From positions 1-64,000 of the forward strand of contig CALKHN010000006.1 of assembly GCA_937991535.1 (NCBI GenBank): 64,000 nucleotides of DNA, given 5' to 3'. The notes under the pieces are model-generated. The model had not been told where the DNA came from. It worked only from the letters and a program-made list of their open reading frames with translations, and made no database searches. Position 1 is the first letter of the stretch, and every line of letters begins with the position of its first letter. Positions 51,190-61,646 of the stretch are shown here, in pieces. Made by a program: the position numbers and the translations under genes. The DNA is from an uncultured Sphingobacteriales bacterium. GTDB taxonomy: Bacteria; Bacteroidota; Bacteroidia; Chitinophagales; Chitinophagaceae.

Positions 51190-52713
51190 ATGTCTCCATG
51201 GCTGCTTTTTTCATTTGTAGTAGGATACTTTGTTTTGCTTTTAGTGGTGGCTTACTACACTTCCCGAAACTCCAATAATGATTCTTTTTTTATTGGCAAC
51301 AAGAGTTCCAACTGGATGCTGGTGGCTTTTGGAATGATTGGCACATCCTTATCGGGTGTAACTTTTGTGTCGGTACCGGGAACAGTAGGCAGTTCTGGCT
51401 TTACTTATTTCCAGGTGGTTATCGGCTATTTGATCGGTTATTTCCTCATTGCGTTTATTCTGCTGCCCTTGTATTACCGGTTGAACCTCACATCCATCTA
51501 TAATTACCTGCAGCACCGCTTTGGAATGGTCTCTTATAAAACCGGCGCCCTCTTTTTTATTATTTCCAGAACACTGGGCGCAACGGCCAGGCTGTATCTT
51601 GTGATCAATATTCTGCAGATATTCATTCTCGACAACCTGGGCATGCCTTTCTGGCTAACCACAGTGGTCATCCTGCTGATGATCATTCTGTACACTTTCG
51701 AAGGAGGCGTTAAAACCATTGTATTTACCGACACGCTGCAAACCTCTTTTATGTTGCTGGGATTGGTTGTATGTATAATCTTTATAATGAACAACCTGGG
51801 GCATAGCTTTACCGGAACGCTGAATGAACTGAGCAGCCTTGGGCTGACCAGGATATTCAATACGGATATTAATAGTTCTTCTCATTTTCTGAAACATATT
51901 ATGGGCGGCGCATTCATTACAGTTGCCATGACGGGGCTCGACCAGGAAATGATGCAGAAGAATATCAGCGTTAAAAACCTGAAGGATTCCCAAAAGAACA
52001 TGGTTACCTTCAGCATTATCATGGCATTGGTAAATTTCTTATTCCTCTTCTTAGGTGGATTGTTGTACATGTTTGCAGCTGAGAAAGGGATCAATGTTCC
52101 GCCTGATGACCTGTTTCCTACGGCTGCGCTGAATTACATGCCAACAGCAGTTTCCATTATTTTTATCATAGCGCTCATCTCTGCCCTGTTCCCCAGTGCC
52201 GACGGAGCATTAACTGCTTTGACCTCTTCGTTTTGCTTAGACATCTTAGGTTTAAAAAGAAAAGAAGATTGGAGCGAAAGCAAACGAAGAAAGGTGAGGC
52301 TGACCACCCACTTCACTTTTGCGTTTGTATTTTTCATTATCGTGCTGGGTTTCAAATGGGTTGATAATAAATCAATCATTGATGTAATTCTGAAAGTGGC
52401 AGGCTTTACTTACGGGCCTTTGCTGGGTCTATTTGCCTTTGGTATTCTTACCAAAAGAACCATCAACGATCGCTTATCACTATATGTTTGCCTGCTGGCT
52501 CCATTGTTGATTCTTGGTGTTGATATGATCAATAATATTGAATGGTACCAGCCGCAAATGAATTTGAACGGACAATGGGTTGAAAATATTAAGGCTCTTT
52601 CCAAATCCGTTTTCGGTGATTTTAAAATCGGGTACGAACTACTGATCTACAATGGAATACTTACCTGTCTCGGCCTATGGGCCATTTCAAAAAAGCCTGT
52701 TCTCACAAACTAA
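51190..52713 (+). CDS. Sodium/solute symporter (SSS family)
   Basis: A 507-residue inner-membrane protein with about 13 hydrophobic segments. Family features: YTSRNSNNDSFFIGNKSSNW, GTSLSGVTFVSVPG, LQHRFGMVSYKTGALFF, ARLYLVINILQ and LISALFPSADGALTAL near the C-terminal half. It differs strongly from the symporter at 22.9-24.5 kb, so it is another branch of the family. Transported solute unknown. It stands alone on the plus strand between two LOG-family genes of opposite orientation. Confidence 0.92.
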   Translation: MSPWLLFSFVVGYFVLLLVVAYYTSRNSNNDSFFIGNKSSNWMLVAFGMIGTSLSGVTFVSVPGTVGSSGFTYFQVVIGYLIGYFLIAFILLPLYYRLNLTSIYNYLQHRFGMVSYKTGALFFIISRTLGATARLYLVINILQIFILDNLGMPFWLTTVVILLMIILYTFEGGVKTIVFTDTLQTSFMLLGLVVCIIFIMNNLGHSFTGTLNELSSLGLTRIFNTDINSSSHFLKHIMGGAFITVAMTGLDQEMMQKNISVKNLKDSQKNMVTFSIIMALVNFLFLFLGGLLYMFAAEKGINVPPDDLFPTAALNYMPTAVSIIFIIALISALFPSADGALTALTSSFCLDILGLKRKEDWSESKRRKVRLTTHFTFAFVFFIIVLGFKWVDNKSIIDVILKVAGFTYGPLLGLFAFGILTKRTINDRLSLYVCLLAPLLILGVDMINNIEWYQPQMNLNGQWVENIKALSKSVFGDFKIGYELLIYNGILTCLGLWAISKKPVLTN

Positions 52714-52744
52714 ACTCTTGTAAAGTACGTTATATCAATGAGCG

Positions 52745-52764
52745 GCCACTGCATAAGCGGTGGC
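52745..52764 (+). terminator. Hairpin after the sodium/solute symporter
   Basis: GCCACTGC (52745-52752) pairs with GCGGTGGC (52757-52764) over an ATAA loop, with one T-G wobble. It starts 32 bp after the symporter stop and is followed by CTTTG rather than a full T-run, so it is a plausible but imperfect intrinsic terminator. Confidence 0.45.
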
Positions 52765-52877
52765 TTTGCTGTCTGTTCGGGGATTGAATGGTGAGTAGTG
52801 AGTAGTGAATATGAATAAAAGATTTACTCTTCACAATTGCCTTTTCACTCTTCAACAAACATCCAGCTAAAATTTAA

Positions 52878-52907
52878 TTGACTCTACACCGGTTGAATGT
52901 AGTTTTT
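52878..52907 (+). promoter_or_regulatory. Candidate promoter of the second LOG-family gene
   Basis: TTG (52878-52880) and TAGTTTTT (52900-52907) are separated by 19 nt; the second matches TAnnTTTG at 7 of 8 positions. It lies 19 bp before the start codon. Confidence 0.3.
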
Positions 52908-52925
52908 ATACAAAAGTAAAAGAGT

Positions 52926-53621
52926 ATGAATGCAACCATCAAAACACTGAAGGAAAGACACTGGAAAGAAAGCCAGGCCCACAGCAGTTGGCAGATATTT
53001 AAAATTATGGCCGAATTTGTGGAAGGCTTTGAAGCATTGTGTAAGACAGGACCCTGTATCTCTGTATTTGGTTCGGCCAGAACAAAGCCGGGAACTGTAT
53101 ATTACGATCTTTCTGTAGAAATAGCTCGACGACTTTCGGAGGAAGGATTTGGTGTTATTACCGGTGGCGGACCCGGCATTATGGAAGCAGCCAATAAAGG
53201 CGCTACGCTGGCTAACGGCAAAAGTGTTGGATTGAATATAGACCTGCCGTTTGAACAGCGCCCCAACGATTATATTGATAAGGACAAGCTGCTGAACTTT
53301 GATTATTTCTTTGTGCGCAAAGTAATGTTCACCAAGTATTCGCAGGGATTTGTTATGATGCCCGGTGGATTTGGTACCCTGGACGAATTTTTTGAAGTAG
53401 TTACTTTAATACAAACTGAAAAGTTCAAACAAATGCCCATGGTGCTGGTAGGTAAAAAATACTGGCAGGGACTAATCAACTGGCTCGAAGATGTGATGCT
53501 GGTGGAAGGCAATATCAATCCCGAAGATCTTGCCTTATTTGAAATTGTTGACACCGCGGAAGAAGTGGTGAGCTATATGTTAGACTATTACCGCACAAGA
53601 CAACTGGCGCCGAATTTTTAG
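52926..53621 (+). CDS. LOG-family (TIGR00730) nucleotide phosphoribohydrolase-like protein
   Basis: A 231-residue protein. The N-terminal 45 residues (KERHWKESQAHSSWQIFKIM) are a family-specific helix found in longer LOG proteins. Then come CISVFGSARTKPGTVYYDL, ITGGGPGIMEAANKGATLAN, a NIDLPFEQRPNDYI segment, and MPGGFGTLDEFFEVVTLIQT with the phosphate-binding signature. It is longer and of a different subgroup from the LOG protein at 50.6-51.1 kb. Probable role: nucleotide or nucleoside-monophosphate hydrolysis. It is monocistronic on the plus strand. Confidence 0.92.
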   Translation: MNATIKTLKERHWKESQAHSSWQIFKIMAEFVEGFEALCKTGPCISVFGSARTKPGTVYYDLSVEIARRLSEEGFGVITGGGPGIMEAANKGATLANGKSVGLNIDLPFEQRPNDYIDKDKLLNFDYFFVRKVMFTKYSQGFVMMPGGFGTLDEFFEVVTLIQTEKFKQMPMVLVGKKYWQGLINWLEDVMLVEGNINPEDLALFEIVDTAEEVVSYMLDYYRTRQLAPNF

Positions 53622-53638
53622 GGTGTGGCAGGATATTG

Positions 53639-53715
53639 GGTTGCAGGTTACAAGTTACAGGTTGCAGGCTGCAGGTGTTCAGGTTGCAAGTTGCAGGTTA
53701 CAAGTTTCAAGTGGC
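53639..53715. repeat. Degenerate tandem repeat (CAGGTTGCAAGTTACAGG-type)
   Basis: The stretch alternates imperfect copies of CAGGTTGCAGGTTACAAGT and CAGGTTGCAAGTTGCAGG, then fades into similar sequence. It fills much of the space between the LOG gene and the convergent VCBS gene. Similar low-complexity spacers occur near 21.1 and 52.8 kb. Confidence 0.65.
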
Positions 53716-53820
53716 AGAATTTCAGGGTTTCAGATTTAGAGCTTATGCTTTCGGGCTTTATTTGGTATTTGCTATTTGTTTACTGATATTTTATCTGCTC
53801 AAAGCCGACTGCTGACAGCC

Positions 53821-56800
53821 CTAAGGCTTCGAATTTCTCTTAAATACCTGCACATTATCGTTATTCTTTATAAAAAGAACAGCAGATCCCTTTTTATTAT
53901 GCAACTGAATAATATCTCTTACTTCACCTTTTACGATCATTCCTGTTTTTGAATTGGGCACAAAAGTATAATTCCCCTTTCCATCGCCTTTCAAAAAACT
54001 GCTGTAACTGGCATCGTACCTGCCTATTTCCGGTTTTACGCCAAAGAAGTTACCGCCAAGCAAAATATCGGTTAATCCATCGCCGTCAAGATCGTTTATT
54101 AAGATACCGTATACAGGAGAGAATTGCGCCTGTAATGGCAGAGGCATCAAAGTAAAATTCCCTTTCCCATCATTTAAGGCAATACAGGTATTAAACTGTT
54201 CCGCCTTTCTTACAATGGCACCCTCCAGATCGTTTTTCGAAAAAACCTGGTGAATGGTTTTGCCCGCATAGTCTGCATATTTTAGAAATTTCTTTTTTAA
54301 ACCGGGTAATTGCATCACCATATCACCGCGCAAAGGCAGAGGATAGGATACACTGTCTGATTTATAATAGCATAGCACAGATTCTGTTTGACCGTTCTTG
54401 TCGAAATCTTTTACGTACAATTCTACAGGATGAGCAACATCGCCCTTTATTTTTGAGTTCAGTCCGAGGTTGCCCATTACAAAATCAACGTTTCCGTCAC
54501 CATTAATGTCTGCGGCCTCAATGCAGTTCCACCAGCCATTAGAAAACGGCACTTCGTTTTTTACCAATTTACCATTTGTATTTTTAAATATAGTCAAAGG
54601 CATCCAATCGCCTACCACCACCAGTTCAGGCCTGCCATCGTTATCTGTATCGGTCCAACGGGCATCCGTAACCAACCCAATGTTCTTCAGCCCCGGAGCA
54701 TCATTTTCTGTCTGGTCTGTAAATTTTCCCGTACCGTCGTTAATTAAAAGAAAAGAATTGGGCGTTAGTCCATACGCACCCGGTAAAACGCGACCGCCTA
54801 TGAATACATCTATATCACCATCGCCATCCATATCAGCAGCCCTTGCGCAGGATGCAGTAGTAGTAATTACAGGCATGTTTTGCGGTGCATAGGAAAAATT
54901 GCCCTTGCCATCATTCAGGAACAAGCGTGGTCGCAGCGTTGCAGCCGCTCCCTTATCTTCGTTGCCTCCATAAACAATCAATAAATCATTATCACCATCT
55001 TTGTCTGCATCAAAGAATGAAACGCCTGTTTGATCTGTAGAATTGGCTACAGAAAAAGCCTGCTGCTGAGAACGTAGCAATGATCCGTTGGCCTGCTGAA
55101 AAAACAACTTTCCAAAATCTGATTTTGCACCTCCAATAAAAACATCATCTAGCTCATCGCCATTTACATCGGCCACGGCGCATTTAGGACCTTCCATTGA
55201 AACCATTTTCGGCATCAGCCTTTCTCTGTCAAAATCAATAAATAAATTTTCCCGGTGTGCAGAGCCACCCGAAACCCATTTCGCCGTTACATCGGTATAT
55301 AAAGCGTGCACCGCGGGTTGCGGTATAAATTTGTCATTCGCTTCTTCCTGTTTCAGCACTAGGTTTGTATTGATACTTACATTTTTCAAAGTTTGCTTTT
55401 TCTTATCCTGCCATACAACTACTACCGAATCAATGCTGGTAATAGCGCCCAATCCAACAGTTAATACAGGATCAACACTTGATTGAAAACCGCGTGAAAG
55501 CATTTGGTACAGGTCGTGTGTCTGTCCGCCTGCATACACTGAAATTTTTGATCCTATACCCAAACTATTTTTCCCCTCACCCTGAAGCTTTATTTTCAGG
55601 TAAGCACTGTGCAATTTTTGTGTAGCGTTGTTGCGGTACACAAAAGCGTCCATATTTACATTGTTCACTACAAGATCCAGATCGCCGTCGTTGTCGAGGT
55701 CGCCATAGGCGGCGCCATTGCTAAAGCCGGGCATACCCAATCCCAATGGATAGGATTCATTCAGAAAAGTCAGATTTTTCTGGTTTATAAAGGCGTAATT
55801 GGGTATAGGATTGGAAGCAATAGAATCTAAAAATTCTTTAAAATTGAATTTCCCTTCGGTTATCACCCGTATACGGTTTTTATCGTTGGCCAAAAAATCT
55901 ATAAAATCCTGGTTGGTCAGGTCTTTGTAAATACCATTGCAAACCAGTATATCCTTCCATCCATCATTATCAAAATCAAAGATCAAAGCGCCCCAGCTCC
56001 AGTCGGTAGCCGCCACGTTGGCTAAAAAGGCGATCTCAGAAAAAGTATCATCGCCATTGTTTAAATGCAATGCATTCTGAAGGTACTGGTAATAAAAATC
56101 TCCCTTCACTTTGGCATTAAAAACGTCGTAATCGTCGAATTTGGTAACTGTTTTTAACTTATAATCACCTTCCGGAAGCATTTCGGTGGTGAAGATATCC
56201 GGTCTGCCGTCGTTATTAATATCAGCAATATCGGACCCCATGGAAGCAAGGCTGAGATGCCCTGTCCTTTCTTCTATGGATTCTTTAAACGTTCCGTTTT
56301 TTTGGTTGATGTAGAGATAATCTTTTTCGAAAAAGTCGTTACTTACATAAATATCCGGCCACTGATCGCCATTTACATCGGCCACACTAACACCCAGTCC
56401 AAAACCGATTTCACTGCTGTATATACCCGCTTCTTCACTTACATCGGTAAATTTTTCATTGTCATTTCTGTATAATTTATGCCCTCCTATGGAATCGCGC
56501 ACATTCCGGATATTTTTGTTATAGCCAAAGCTGGCAATAGGTCTGAAACTATTATTGAGCATATAACAATCCAGGTCGCCGTCAAGATCGTAATCGAAAA
56601 ATACAGCATGGGTGGTCAATCCTCCTTTTTCCTGGAGCCCGTATAACAAGGCTTCTTCTTTAAACGTTAAATTACCCTTGTTGATAAATAATTCATTGGC
56701 GCGGTCGTCACCTTTAATATTGCCGGAATTGCACACGTATATATCCAACAGTCCATCGCCGTTCACATCCGCCATTGCTACGCCGGTGCTCCACGCTTTT

Positions 56801-57153
56801 GTACCTCCAACGCCGGCTTTATTTGTTATATCTTCAAACTTCATATTGCCTTTATTGAGGTATAAATGGTTTGCGCCGAGGTTACTGGTAAAATAAATAT
56901 CTGCGAGTCCATCATTGTTGATATCGCCTATGCCAACACCGGCCCCATTATAAAAGTTCCTGTAATTAAAAACATTAAAGCTGGCATCTTCCTTTAAATC
57001 ATTGCGAAAGTTGATACCGGTTTGTGCTTCGTCCATTTGGATAAACAAAGGGTCGGCAGGCCGAACATACACATTCTGTTTGCCTTTACAGGCGGCGAAC
57101 AAAATGATGCAGAAGGCTATATAATAAGAAGATGTTTTGAGCATATGCAACAT
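53821..57153 (-). CDS. VCBS/FG-GAP repeat surface lipoprotein (ASPIC/UnbV type)
   Basis: An 1110-residue lipoprotein (lipobox LFAAC, Cys22). It contains about 14 calcium-binding-type repeats of the form DxNxDGxxD: DINNDGLADIYF, DVNGDGLLDIYV, DYDLDGDLDCYM, DINNDGRPDIFT, DFDNDGWKDILV, DLDNDGDLDLVV in the first half and DVNGDELDDVFI, DADKDGDNDLLI, DMDGDGDIDVFI, DINGDGNVDFVM, DLDGDGLTDILL in the second. An UnbV/ASPIC-like stretch (GIGSKISVYAGGQTHDLYQM and GLGAITSIDSVVVVW) joins the halves. Such proteins form beta-propellers at the outer surface, for adhesion or glycan binding (inference). It abuts the next VCBS gene without a gap. Confidence 0.92.
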   Translation of the reverse strand: MLHMLKTSSYYIAFCIILFAACKGKQNVYVRPADPLFIQMDEAQTGINFRNDLKEDASFNVFNYRNFYNGAGVGIGDINNDGLADIYFTSNLGANHLYLNKGNMKFEDITNKAGVGGTKAWSTGVAMADVNGDGLLDIYVCNSGNIKGDDRANELFINKGNLTFKEEALLYGLQEKGGLTTHAVFFDYDLDGDLDCYMLNNSFRPIASFGYNKNIRNVRDSIGGHKLYRNDNEKFTDVSEEAGIYSSEIGFGLGVSVADVNGDQWPDIYVSNDFFEKDYLYINQKNGTFKESIEERTGHLSLASMGSDIADINNDGRPDIFTTEMLPEGDYKLKTVTKFDDYDVFNAKVKGDFYYQYLQNALHLNNGDDTFSEIAFLANVAATDWSWGALIFDFDNDGWKDILVCNGIYKDLTNQDFIDFLANDKNRIRVITEGKFNFKEFLDSIASNPIPNYAFINQKNLTFLNESYPLGLGMPGFSNGAAYGDLDNDGDLDLVVNNVNMDAFVYRNNATQKLHSAYLKIKLQGEGKNSLGIGSKISVYAGGQTHDLYQMLSRGFQSSVDPVLTVGLGAITSIDSVVVVWQDKKKQTLKNVSINTNLVLKQEEANDKFIPQPAVHALYTDVTAKWVSGGSAHRENLFIDFDRERLMPKMVSMEGPKCAVADVNGDELDDVFIGGAKSDFGKLFFQQANGSLLRSQQQAFSVANSTDQTGVSFFDADKDGDNDLLIVYGGNEDKGAAATLRPRLFLNDGKGNFSYAPQNMPVITTTASCARAADMDGDGDIDVFIGGRVLPGAYGLTPNSFLLINDGTGKFTDQTENDAPGLKNIGLVTDARWTDTDNDGRPELVVVGDWMPLTIFKNTNGKLVKNEVPFSNGWWNCIEAADINGDGNVDFVMGNLGLNSKIKGDVAHPVELYVKDFDKNGQTESVLCYYKSDSVSYPLPLRGDMVMQLPGLKKKFLKYADYAGKTIHQVFSKNDLEGAIVRKAEQFNTCIALNDGKGNFTLMPLPLQAQFSPVYGILINDLDGDGLTDILLGGNFFGVKPEIGRYDASYSSFLKGDGKGNYTFVPNSKTGMIVKGEVRDIIQLHNKKGSAVLFIKNNDNVQVFKRNSKP

Positions 57154-60100
57154 TCATTTGCTGGGATCTGTAAATTTCAACACCACGGCACTGTCGTTAT
57201 TCCTGGCCAGGATAAAAGCATCCTTCCCCGCTATCTTTATTGGCTTTATATGGCGAACTTCGCCTTTTATTACCATTCCATTTAAGTTTTCACGCTGCAA
57301 TTTTCCATTTCCTTTATTGATCAGTATCGTTCCATAATCGGCATCATACCTTCCGGCGGCAATACTGTTGGGGTAGTAATTGCCCCCCAGCAGCAGATCA
57401 GGCAAACTGTCGTTATTGGCGTCTACGATCGCGGCATCCCTGTATGATGTAAGTTGCGCTTCCCAGGGTAAAGGCTGTATAGAAAAATTCAAATTACCAT
57501 TATTTACCAGTATGGCGTTGGAGAAATAATCCGCGGATAGTACCGTTGCATCTTTTATTTCCCCGCGAAAAAAGATGTCAGTCAATGTTGCTTTAGCAAA
57601 ATCCTCCGCATATAAATATTTTTTCTTTAACAAAGGCATTTGCTTTTGTAATTCATCTTTACCGGCAAAAGGTATTTCCCTGCCCTGTACATAATAAGAA
57701 AGTATCTGTTCTTTTTTATCGTTATTATCAAAATCATTAAAATAAAGACGCACCGGCTCCTGCACAGAGGCATGCAGCCGGCTATTAAGCCCAAGATTGC
57801 CTGCAATAAAATCCATATCGTCATCTGCATCAATATCTACGGGTAATATGAAGTTCCACCAGCCCTTCCTAGCAATCAAATCCTTTTTGGTAAAAACTCC
57901 GTTGGTGTTCAGAAATACGGTAATGGGGCCCCATTCGTAACTCACAACAAGATCATCATCACCATCCTTATCCAAATCAAGCCATACCGCACTTGTTACC
58001 ATGCCAGCTTTTGACAGTTCCCCGGCCCGGGTTTGCGTTACATCATTAAACTTTCCCGTTCCGTCGTTTTGCAATAAATAAGAATCTGGTATTTCCCCAT
58101 AGTTCCACGGCACTGCTCTTCCCCCAAGAAACAAATCAATAAAACCATCACCATTAAAATCGCTGATTGCAATACATGAAGCAGTTACATACAGGTTACT
58201 GAACGGATCCTGTGATTTTACAAAATTCGCCTTGCCATCATTCAGGTATATACGCGGCAACAAATGTTCATTAGCGCCATAGTACTCGTTTCCGCCAGAA
58301 GCTACGATCAAATCTACATTTCCATCGTTATTTACATCACCCCATGCCGCGTCTACATCTTCATACATACTATCCTGCAGCAGGCAGTCCTGTGGTACGT
58401 TTAAGAACACCCCACCCGGCTTCTGCAGGAAAACGGCACTCTGAAAAGATTTAGACGCACCGATAAAAATATCCGCTAACCCGTCTTTATTGATATCCGC
58501 TACAGCCAATGCAGGCCCTTCGGTTGAAACCATATGGGGCATTAACGGCTCCCGGTTAAATTCATTAAAACTGTTTTCTTTATGAACATAATCAAGTTTC
58601 ACCTCCCGGGTGATATCCGTAACAGGTCTGCTATTTTTCTTACTGAAATCCGCAATCAAACTATAATCGAAGAAGGGTAACCCCTCAGTATAGGTATACG
58701 CTACATGGCGCATGGACGGACGTATACCGATCTTCTGAAAAGAATTATCCGGCCACACCAGAAAAGCGGAATCAACCCTTGTTTGATAAAGTCCGATATG
58801 CAACGGCGTTACCATGCCCGACATAAATCCTTTTACAGAGTGGTTTTCATACATGCGTATCCCGTCGTTGGCAAACAAAATCAATTTCGCTCCAATGGCA
58901 TTCCTGTTTTTTGGGGGTCCGTTCAATGTAACGGATACAAAATCTTCATTCCCGTTTTGTACAGATTTGTTTTCGTATAGCAATACAAAATCATTAATAT
59001 TATTTACCACCACATCCAGGTCTCCATCATTGTCAAAATCTGCATATACTGCACCGTTTGAGAAGCATGGCTGATCATTTCCTATTGTATATTCCATGTC
59101 CTGAAACTGCAGCCCCGATTTGTTTTTATAAAATTTATTCGGGATTTTTATTTCGGGATATTTTTTCATCAGGTCAATGTCCGCATTCTCAATGACGCCA
59201 TCTCTGCTTCTTTTTTGTATTTCACTGTTGTAAATGAAATGAACGTAATCCATATCATTCAACCTTGTGGGGATCCCATTAGAAATAAAAATATCTTTCA
59301 ATCCGTCGTTATCAAAATCCATCAATAAAGGAGCCCAGCTCCAGTCTGTAGCATAGATGCCCGAGTACAGACCGGTTTCGCTAAACACGCCGTTTCGCCT
59401 GTTGTATTGCAGGGTATTGCGTGAATACTGATAATTATAGCCAAAAGCGATCTTATCATAGAAAACGTCATAGTCATCATCACCCAGGGAGCGTTTTAAT
59501 ATGTAGGGATCCGCCGGCAGCATATCGGCCGTCATTATTTCCGGGTAGCCATCGTTATTTACGTCCGCAATATCCACTCCCATGGAAAACTTACTGGTAT
59601 GCATCAGCCGCTGCGTATTTTCATCGGCAAATGTTCCGTTTTTTTGGTTTATATAGAGATAATCATTTTCATGGAAATCGTTGCCTATATAGATATCCGG
59701 CCAACCATCAAGATTAATATCGCTAGCAGCTATACCCAGTCCGTAGCCGATAGCGGAACTGTTGATACCGCCTTGCCTGGTAACATCGGTGAAATGATCA
59801 CCGTCATTACGGTATAAGCGGTCGCCGGACAGCGTGTCATAAGTATTCAAAAATCTTTTACGTGGGGCAAATGATCCATCCTGATGAACGGCATGATTGA
59901 GAAGGTACATATCCAGGTCTCCATCCATATCATAATCGAAAAAAGCGGACTGCGTGCTAAATCCTGAAAAATTCAGACCATACAGTTCTGCCTGGTCTTC
60001 ATAAACCGGGATACCCTTTTCTATTCCTTTACAAATCAATAATTGGTTTTCACTTTTTAAGCCGGCGAACTTCCCAACCTTACAGATATAAACATCAAGC

Positions 60101-60495
60101 AGCCCGTCATTGTTAATATCAACAACAGATATCCCCGTTGACCAGCCGTGATCCTGTGGAACTTTTGCTTCTTCACTCACATCCTTAAAATGTAATTTTC
60201 CTTCATTCAGAAACAATTTGTTGCTCCCCTGGTTGGAAGCAAAAAACAAATCAATTAAACCATCATTGTTAAAATCTCCGGCTCCTACCCCGGCGCCATT
60301 GTAAAAGTACATATAGCTGAACATGTTGAGGGTGTTTGTTTGTGTGAGGGTATTATTAAAATCAAGCCCGGTATTATTGTGTTCCAGCACTACAAAGGTC
60401 GGGTGGGATACCTGCCTGTTTGCATTTGTACAGGCGGCAGAAAAGATAAAACTTACAACAGGGAATAGAAAAAACAGAAAGGTAATCCGCATCAA
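57154..60495 (-). CDS. VCBS/FG-GAP repeat surface lipoprotein (ASPIC/UnbV type)
   Basis: A 1113-residue lipoprotein (lipobox SAAC, Cys22). The architecture is the same as that of the neighbouring gene: an N-terminal propeller (DFNNDGLIDLFF, DINNDGLLDVYI, DYDMDGDLDMYL, DINLDGWPDIYI, DVNNDGYPEIMT, DFDNDGLKDIFI, DFDNDGDLDVVV), a linker with GAKLILFANDGIRMYENHSV, and a second propeller (DINKDGLADIFI, DVNNDGNVDLIV, DFNGDGFIDLFL, DLDKDGDDDLVV). Its stop is followed immediately by the start of the next gene, so they are transcribed together. The two proteins are paralogs. The exact ligand is unknown. Confidence 0.92.
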   Translation of the reverse strand: MMRITFLFFLFPVVSFIFSAACTNANRQVSHPTFVVLEHNNTGLDFNNTLTQTNTLNMFSYMYFYNGAGVGAGDFNNDGLIDLFFASNQGSNKLFLNEGKLHFKDVSEEAKVPQDHGWSTGISVVDINNDGLLDVYICKVGKFAGLKSENQLLICKGIEKGIPVYEDQAELYGLNFSGFSTQSAFFDYDMDGDLDMYLLNHAVHQDGSFAPRKRFLNTYDTLSGDRLYRNDGDHFTDVTRQGGINSSAIGYGLGIAASDINLDGWPDIYIGNDFHENDYLYINQKNGTFADENTQRLMHTSKFSMGVDIADVNNDGYPEIMTADMLPADPYILKRSLGDDDYDVFYDKIAFGYNYQYSRNTLQYNRRNGVFSETGLYSGIYATDWSWAPLLMDFDNDGLKDIFISNGIPTRLNDMDYVHFIYNSEIQKRSRDGVIENADIDLMKKYPEIKIPNKFYKNKSGLQFQDMEYTIGNDQPCFSNGAVYADFDNDGDLDVVVNNINDFVLLYENKSVQNGNEDFVSVTLNGPPKNRNAIGAKLILFANDGIRMYENHSVKGFMSGMVTPLHIGLYQTRVDSAFLVWPDNSFQKIGIRPSMRHVAYTYTEGLPFFDYSLIADFSKKNSRPVTDITREVKLDYVHKENSFNEFNREPLMPHMVSTEGPALAVADINKDGLADIFIGASKSFQSAVFLQKPGGVFLNVPQDCLLQDSMYEDVDAAWGDVNNDGNVDLIVASGGNEYYGANEHLLPRIYLNDGKANFVKSQDPFSNLYVTASCIAISDFNGDGFIDLFLGGRAVPWNYGEIPDSYLLQNDGTGKFNDVTQTRAGELSKAGMVTSAVWLDLDKDGDDDLVVSYEWGPITVFLNTNGVFTKKDLIARKGWWNFILPVDIDADDDMDFIAGNLGLNSRLHASVQEPVRLYFNDFDNNDKKEQILSYYVQGREIPFAGKDELQKQMPLLKKKYLYAEDFAKATLTDIFFRGEIKDATVLSADYFSNAILVNNGNLNFSIQPLPWEAQLTSYRDAAIVDANNDSLPDLLLGGNYYPNSIAAGRYDADYGTILINKGNGKLQRENLNGMVIKGEVRHIKPIKIAGKDAFILARNNDSAVVLKFTDPSK

Positions 60496-60707
60496 AGGTT
60501 CTTTTTACTTTTAGCCCGAAACTGTATAAAAACTAATGCGCGCATAAAAACGATGACACTAAATTCAGATAGTAAAGTATACTAAAGTAGTGATATTACA
60601 TGAATTAATGTATAGTGCATATAGAAAAAAATCGCTCTTAAGCCCTGTTAACACATTTTCTGCCATATCATCAGTATTTTGCAGCAATTACTTTGAGTTG
60701 AATAATT

Positions 60708-61646
60708 ATGAAAAAAAAAATCATTGTACTTGTTTTCATAGCCCTCATTTTAATGACCGCAATAAGTTTTTTGATACCTTCTCAATTAAAGATAGATGAG
60801 ACTGTTTTCGTTAAGGCAAAGAAAAATACGGTTAACCGGGCTATTAATAATATCCATTTATGGAAGCAATGGTGGCCGGGTTCGGGAAGCACCACATCAA
60901 TAAATGCATTAAGTTATAATAATACGATCTATGAACCGCAACTGCCAGGCTTGTATGCCGTTGCCATCGGCTTAAAACATGGCAGCGAGCGCCACAAAAC
61001 GATTTTCTCTATTGTAGACTACAATGCCGATTCCGTTCTGCTTTCCTGGAGAAGTTCCATCCCTGTAAGCAATAATCCGTTTACCCGCATTACGCGATAC
61101 ATGCGTGCAAAGAAGATTAGCACTGATATGAGGGACATCCTGTATGCTGCGCAAAAATTCATGAGTGATCCTCAAAATATCTATGGCATACAAATAGCAA
61201 ACCAAATCGTAAAAGATACGCTGCTGTTAAATACACAGGCGGTATTTACTCATTTCCCTTCTACCGATGATATATATATGTTAATCAACAAACTCACCAA
61301 AGCTGCAAATGATGAAAAAGTTCCTGTTACAGGCTACCCTATGATGAATATAGTAAAAGAAAACAGCTCAGAATATTTGCTTCGTGTAGCACTCCCCGTA
61401 AGTCAGGTCGTAAAAGAGCGGCATGGTATTGTGATCAAAAGAATGGTACGTGGTAATATCCTGGTGTCAAACGAAATTGCCGGTGGAAGCAGTGCTGTTG
61501 AGCAGGCCTGCAAACAAATGATGAACTATGTGCAGGATTTCAACAAAACTTTAGCTGCGATATCCTTTCAATCTTTAATAACCAACAGGCAGCTTGAAAA
61601 GGATAGCGCCAAATGGATCACCCGGATATATTGTCCGGTTATCTGA
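60708..61646 (+). CDS. Single-pass membrane protein, SRPBCC/effector-binding-like
   Basis: A 312-residue protein with an N-terminal membrane helix (IIVLVFIALILMTAISFLIP) and an outside domain: VFVKAKKNTVNRAINNIHLW followed by KQWWPGSG, which resembles the start of membrane-anchored SRPBCC proteins. A repeated middle part and a C-terminal QVVKERHGIVIKRMVRGNIL follow. The layout is like that of the protein at 38587-39528. It is inserted, in opposite orientation, between the second and third VCBS genes; its end overlaps the third gene by 8 bp (convergent). Function unknown. Confidence 0.7.
   Translation: MKKKIIVLVFIALILMTAISFLIPSQLKIDETVFVKAKKNTVNRAINNIHLWKQWWPGSGSTTSINALSYNNTIYEPQLPGLYAVAIGLKHGSERHKTIFSIVDYNADSVLLSWRSSIPVSNNPFTRITRYMRAKKISTDMRDILYAAQKFMSDPQNIYGIQIANQIVKDTLLLNTQAVFTHFPSTDDIYMLINKLTKAANDEKVPVTGYPMMNIVKENSSEYLLRVALPVSQVVKERHGIVIKRMVRGNILVSNEIAGGSSAVEQACKQMMNYVQDFNKTLAAISFQSLITNRQLEKDSAKWITRIYCPVI

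Noticed and set aside
53641..53720. Possible CRISPR array
   Set aside because: The repeats are short, degenerate and without regular spacers of constant length.
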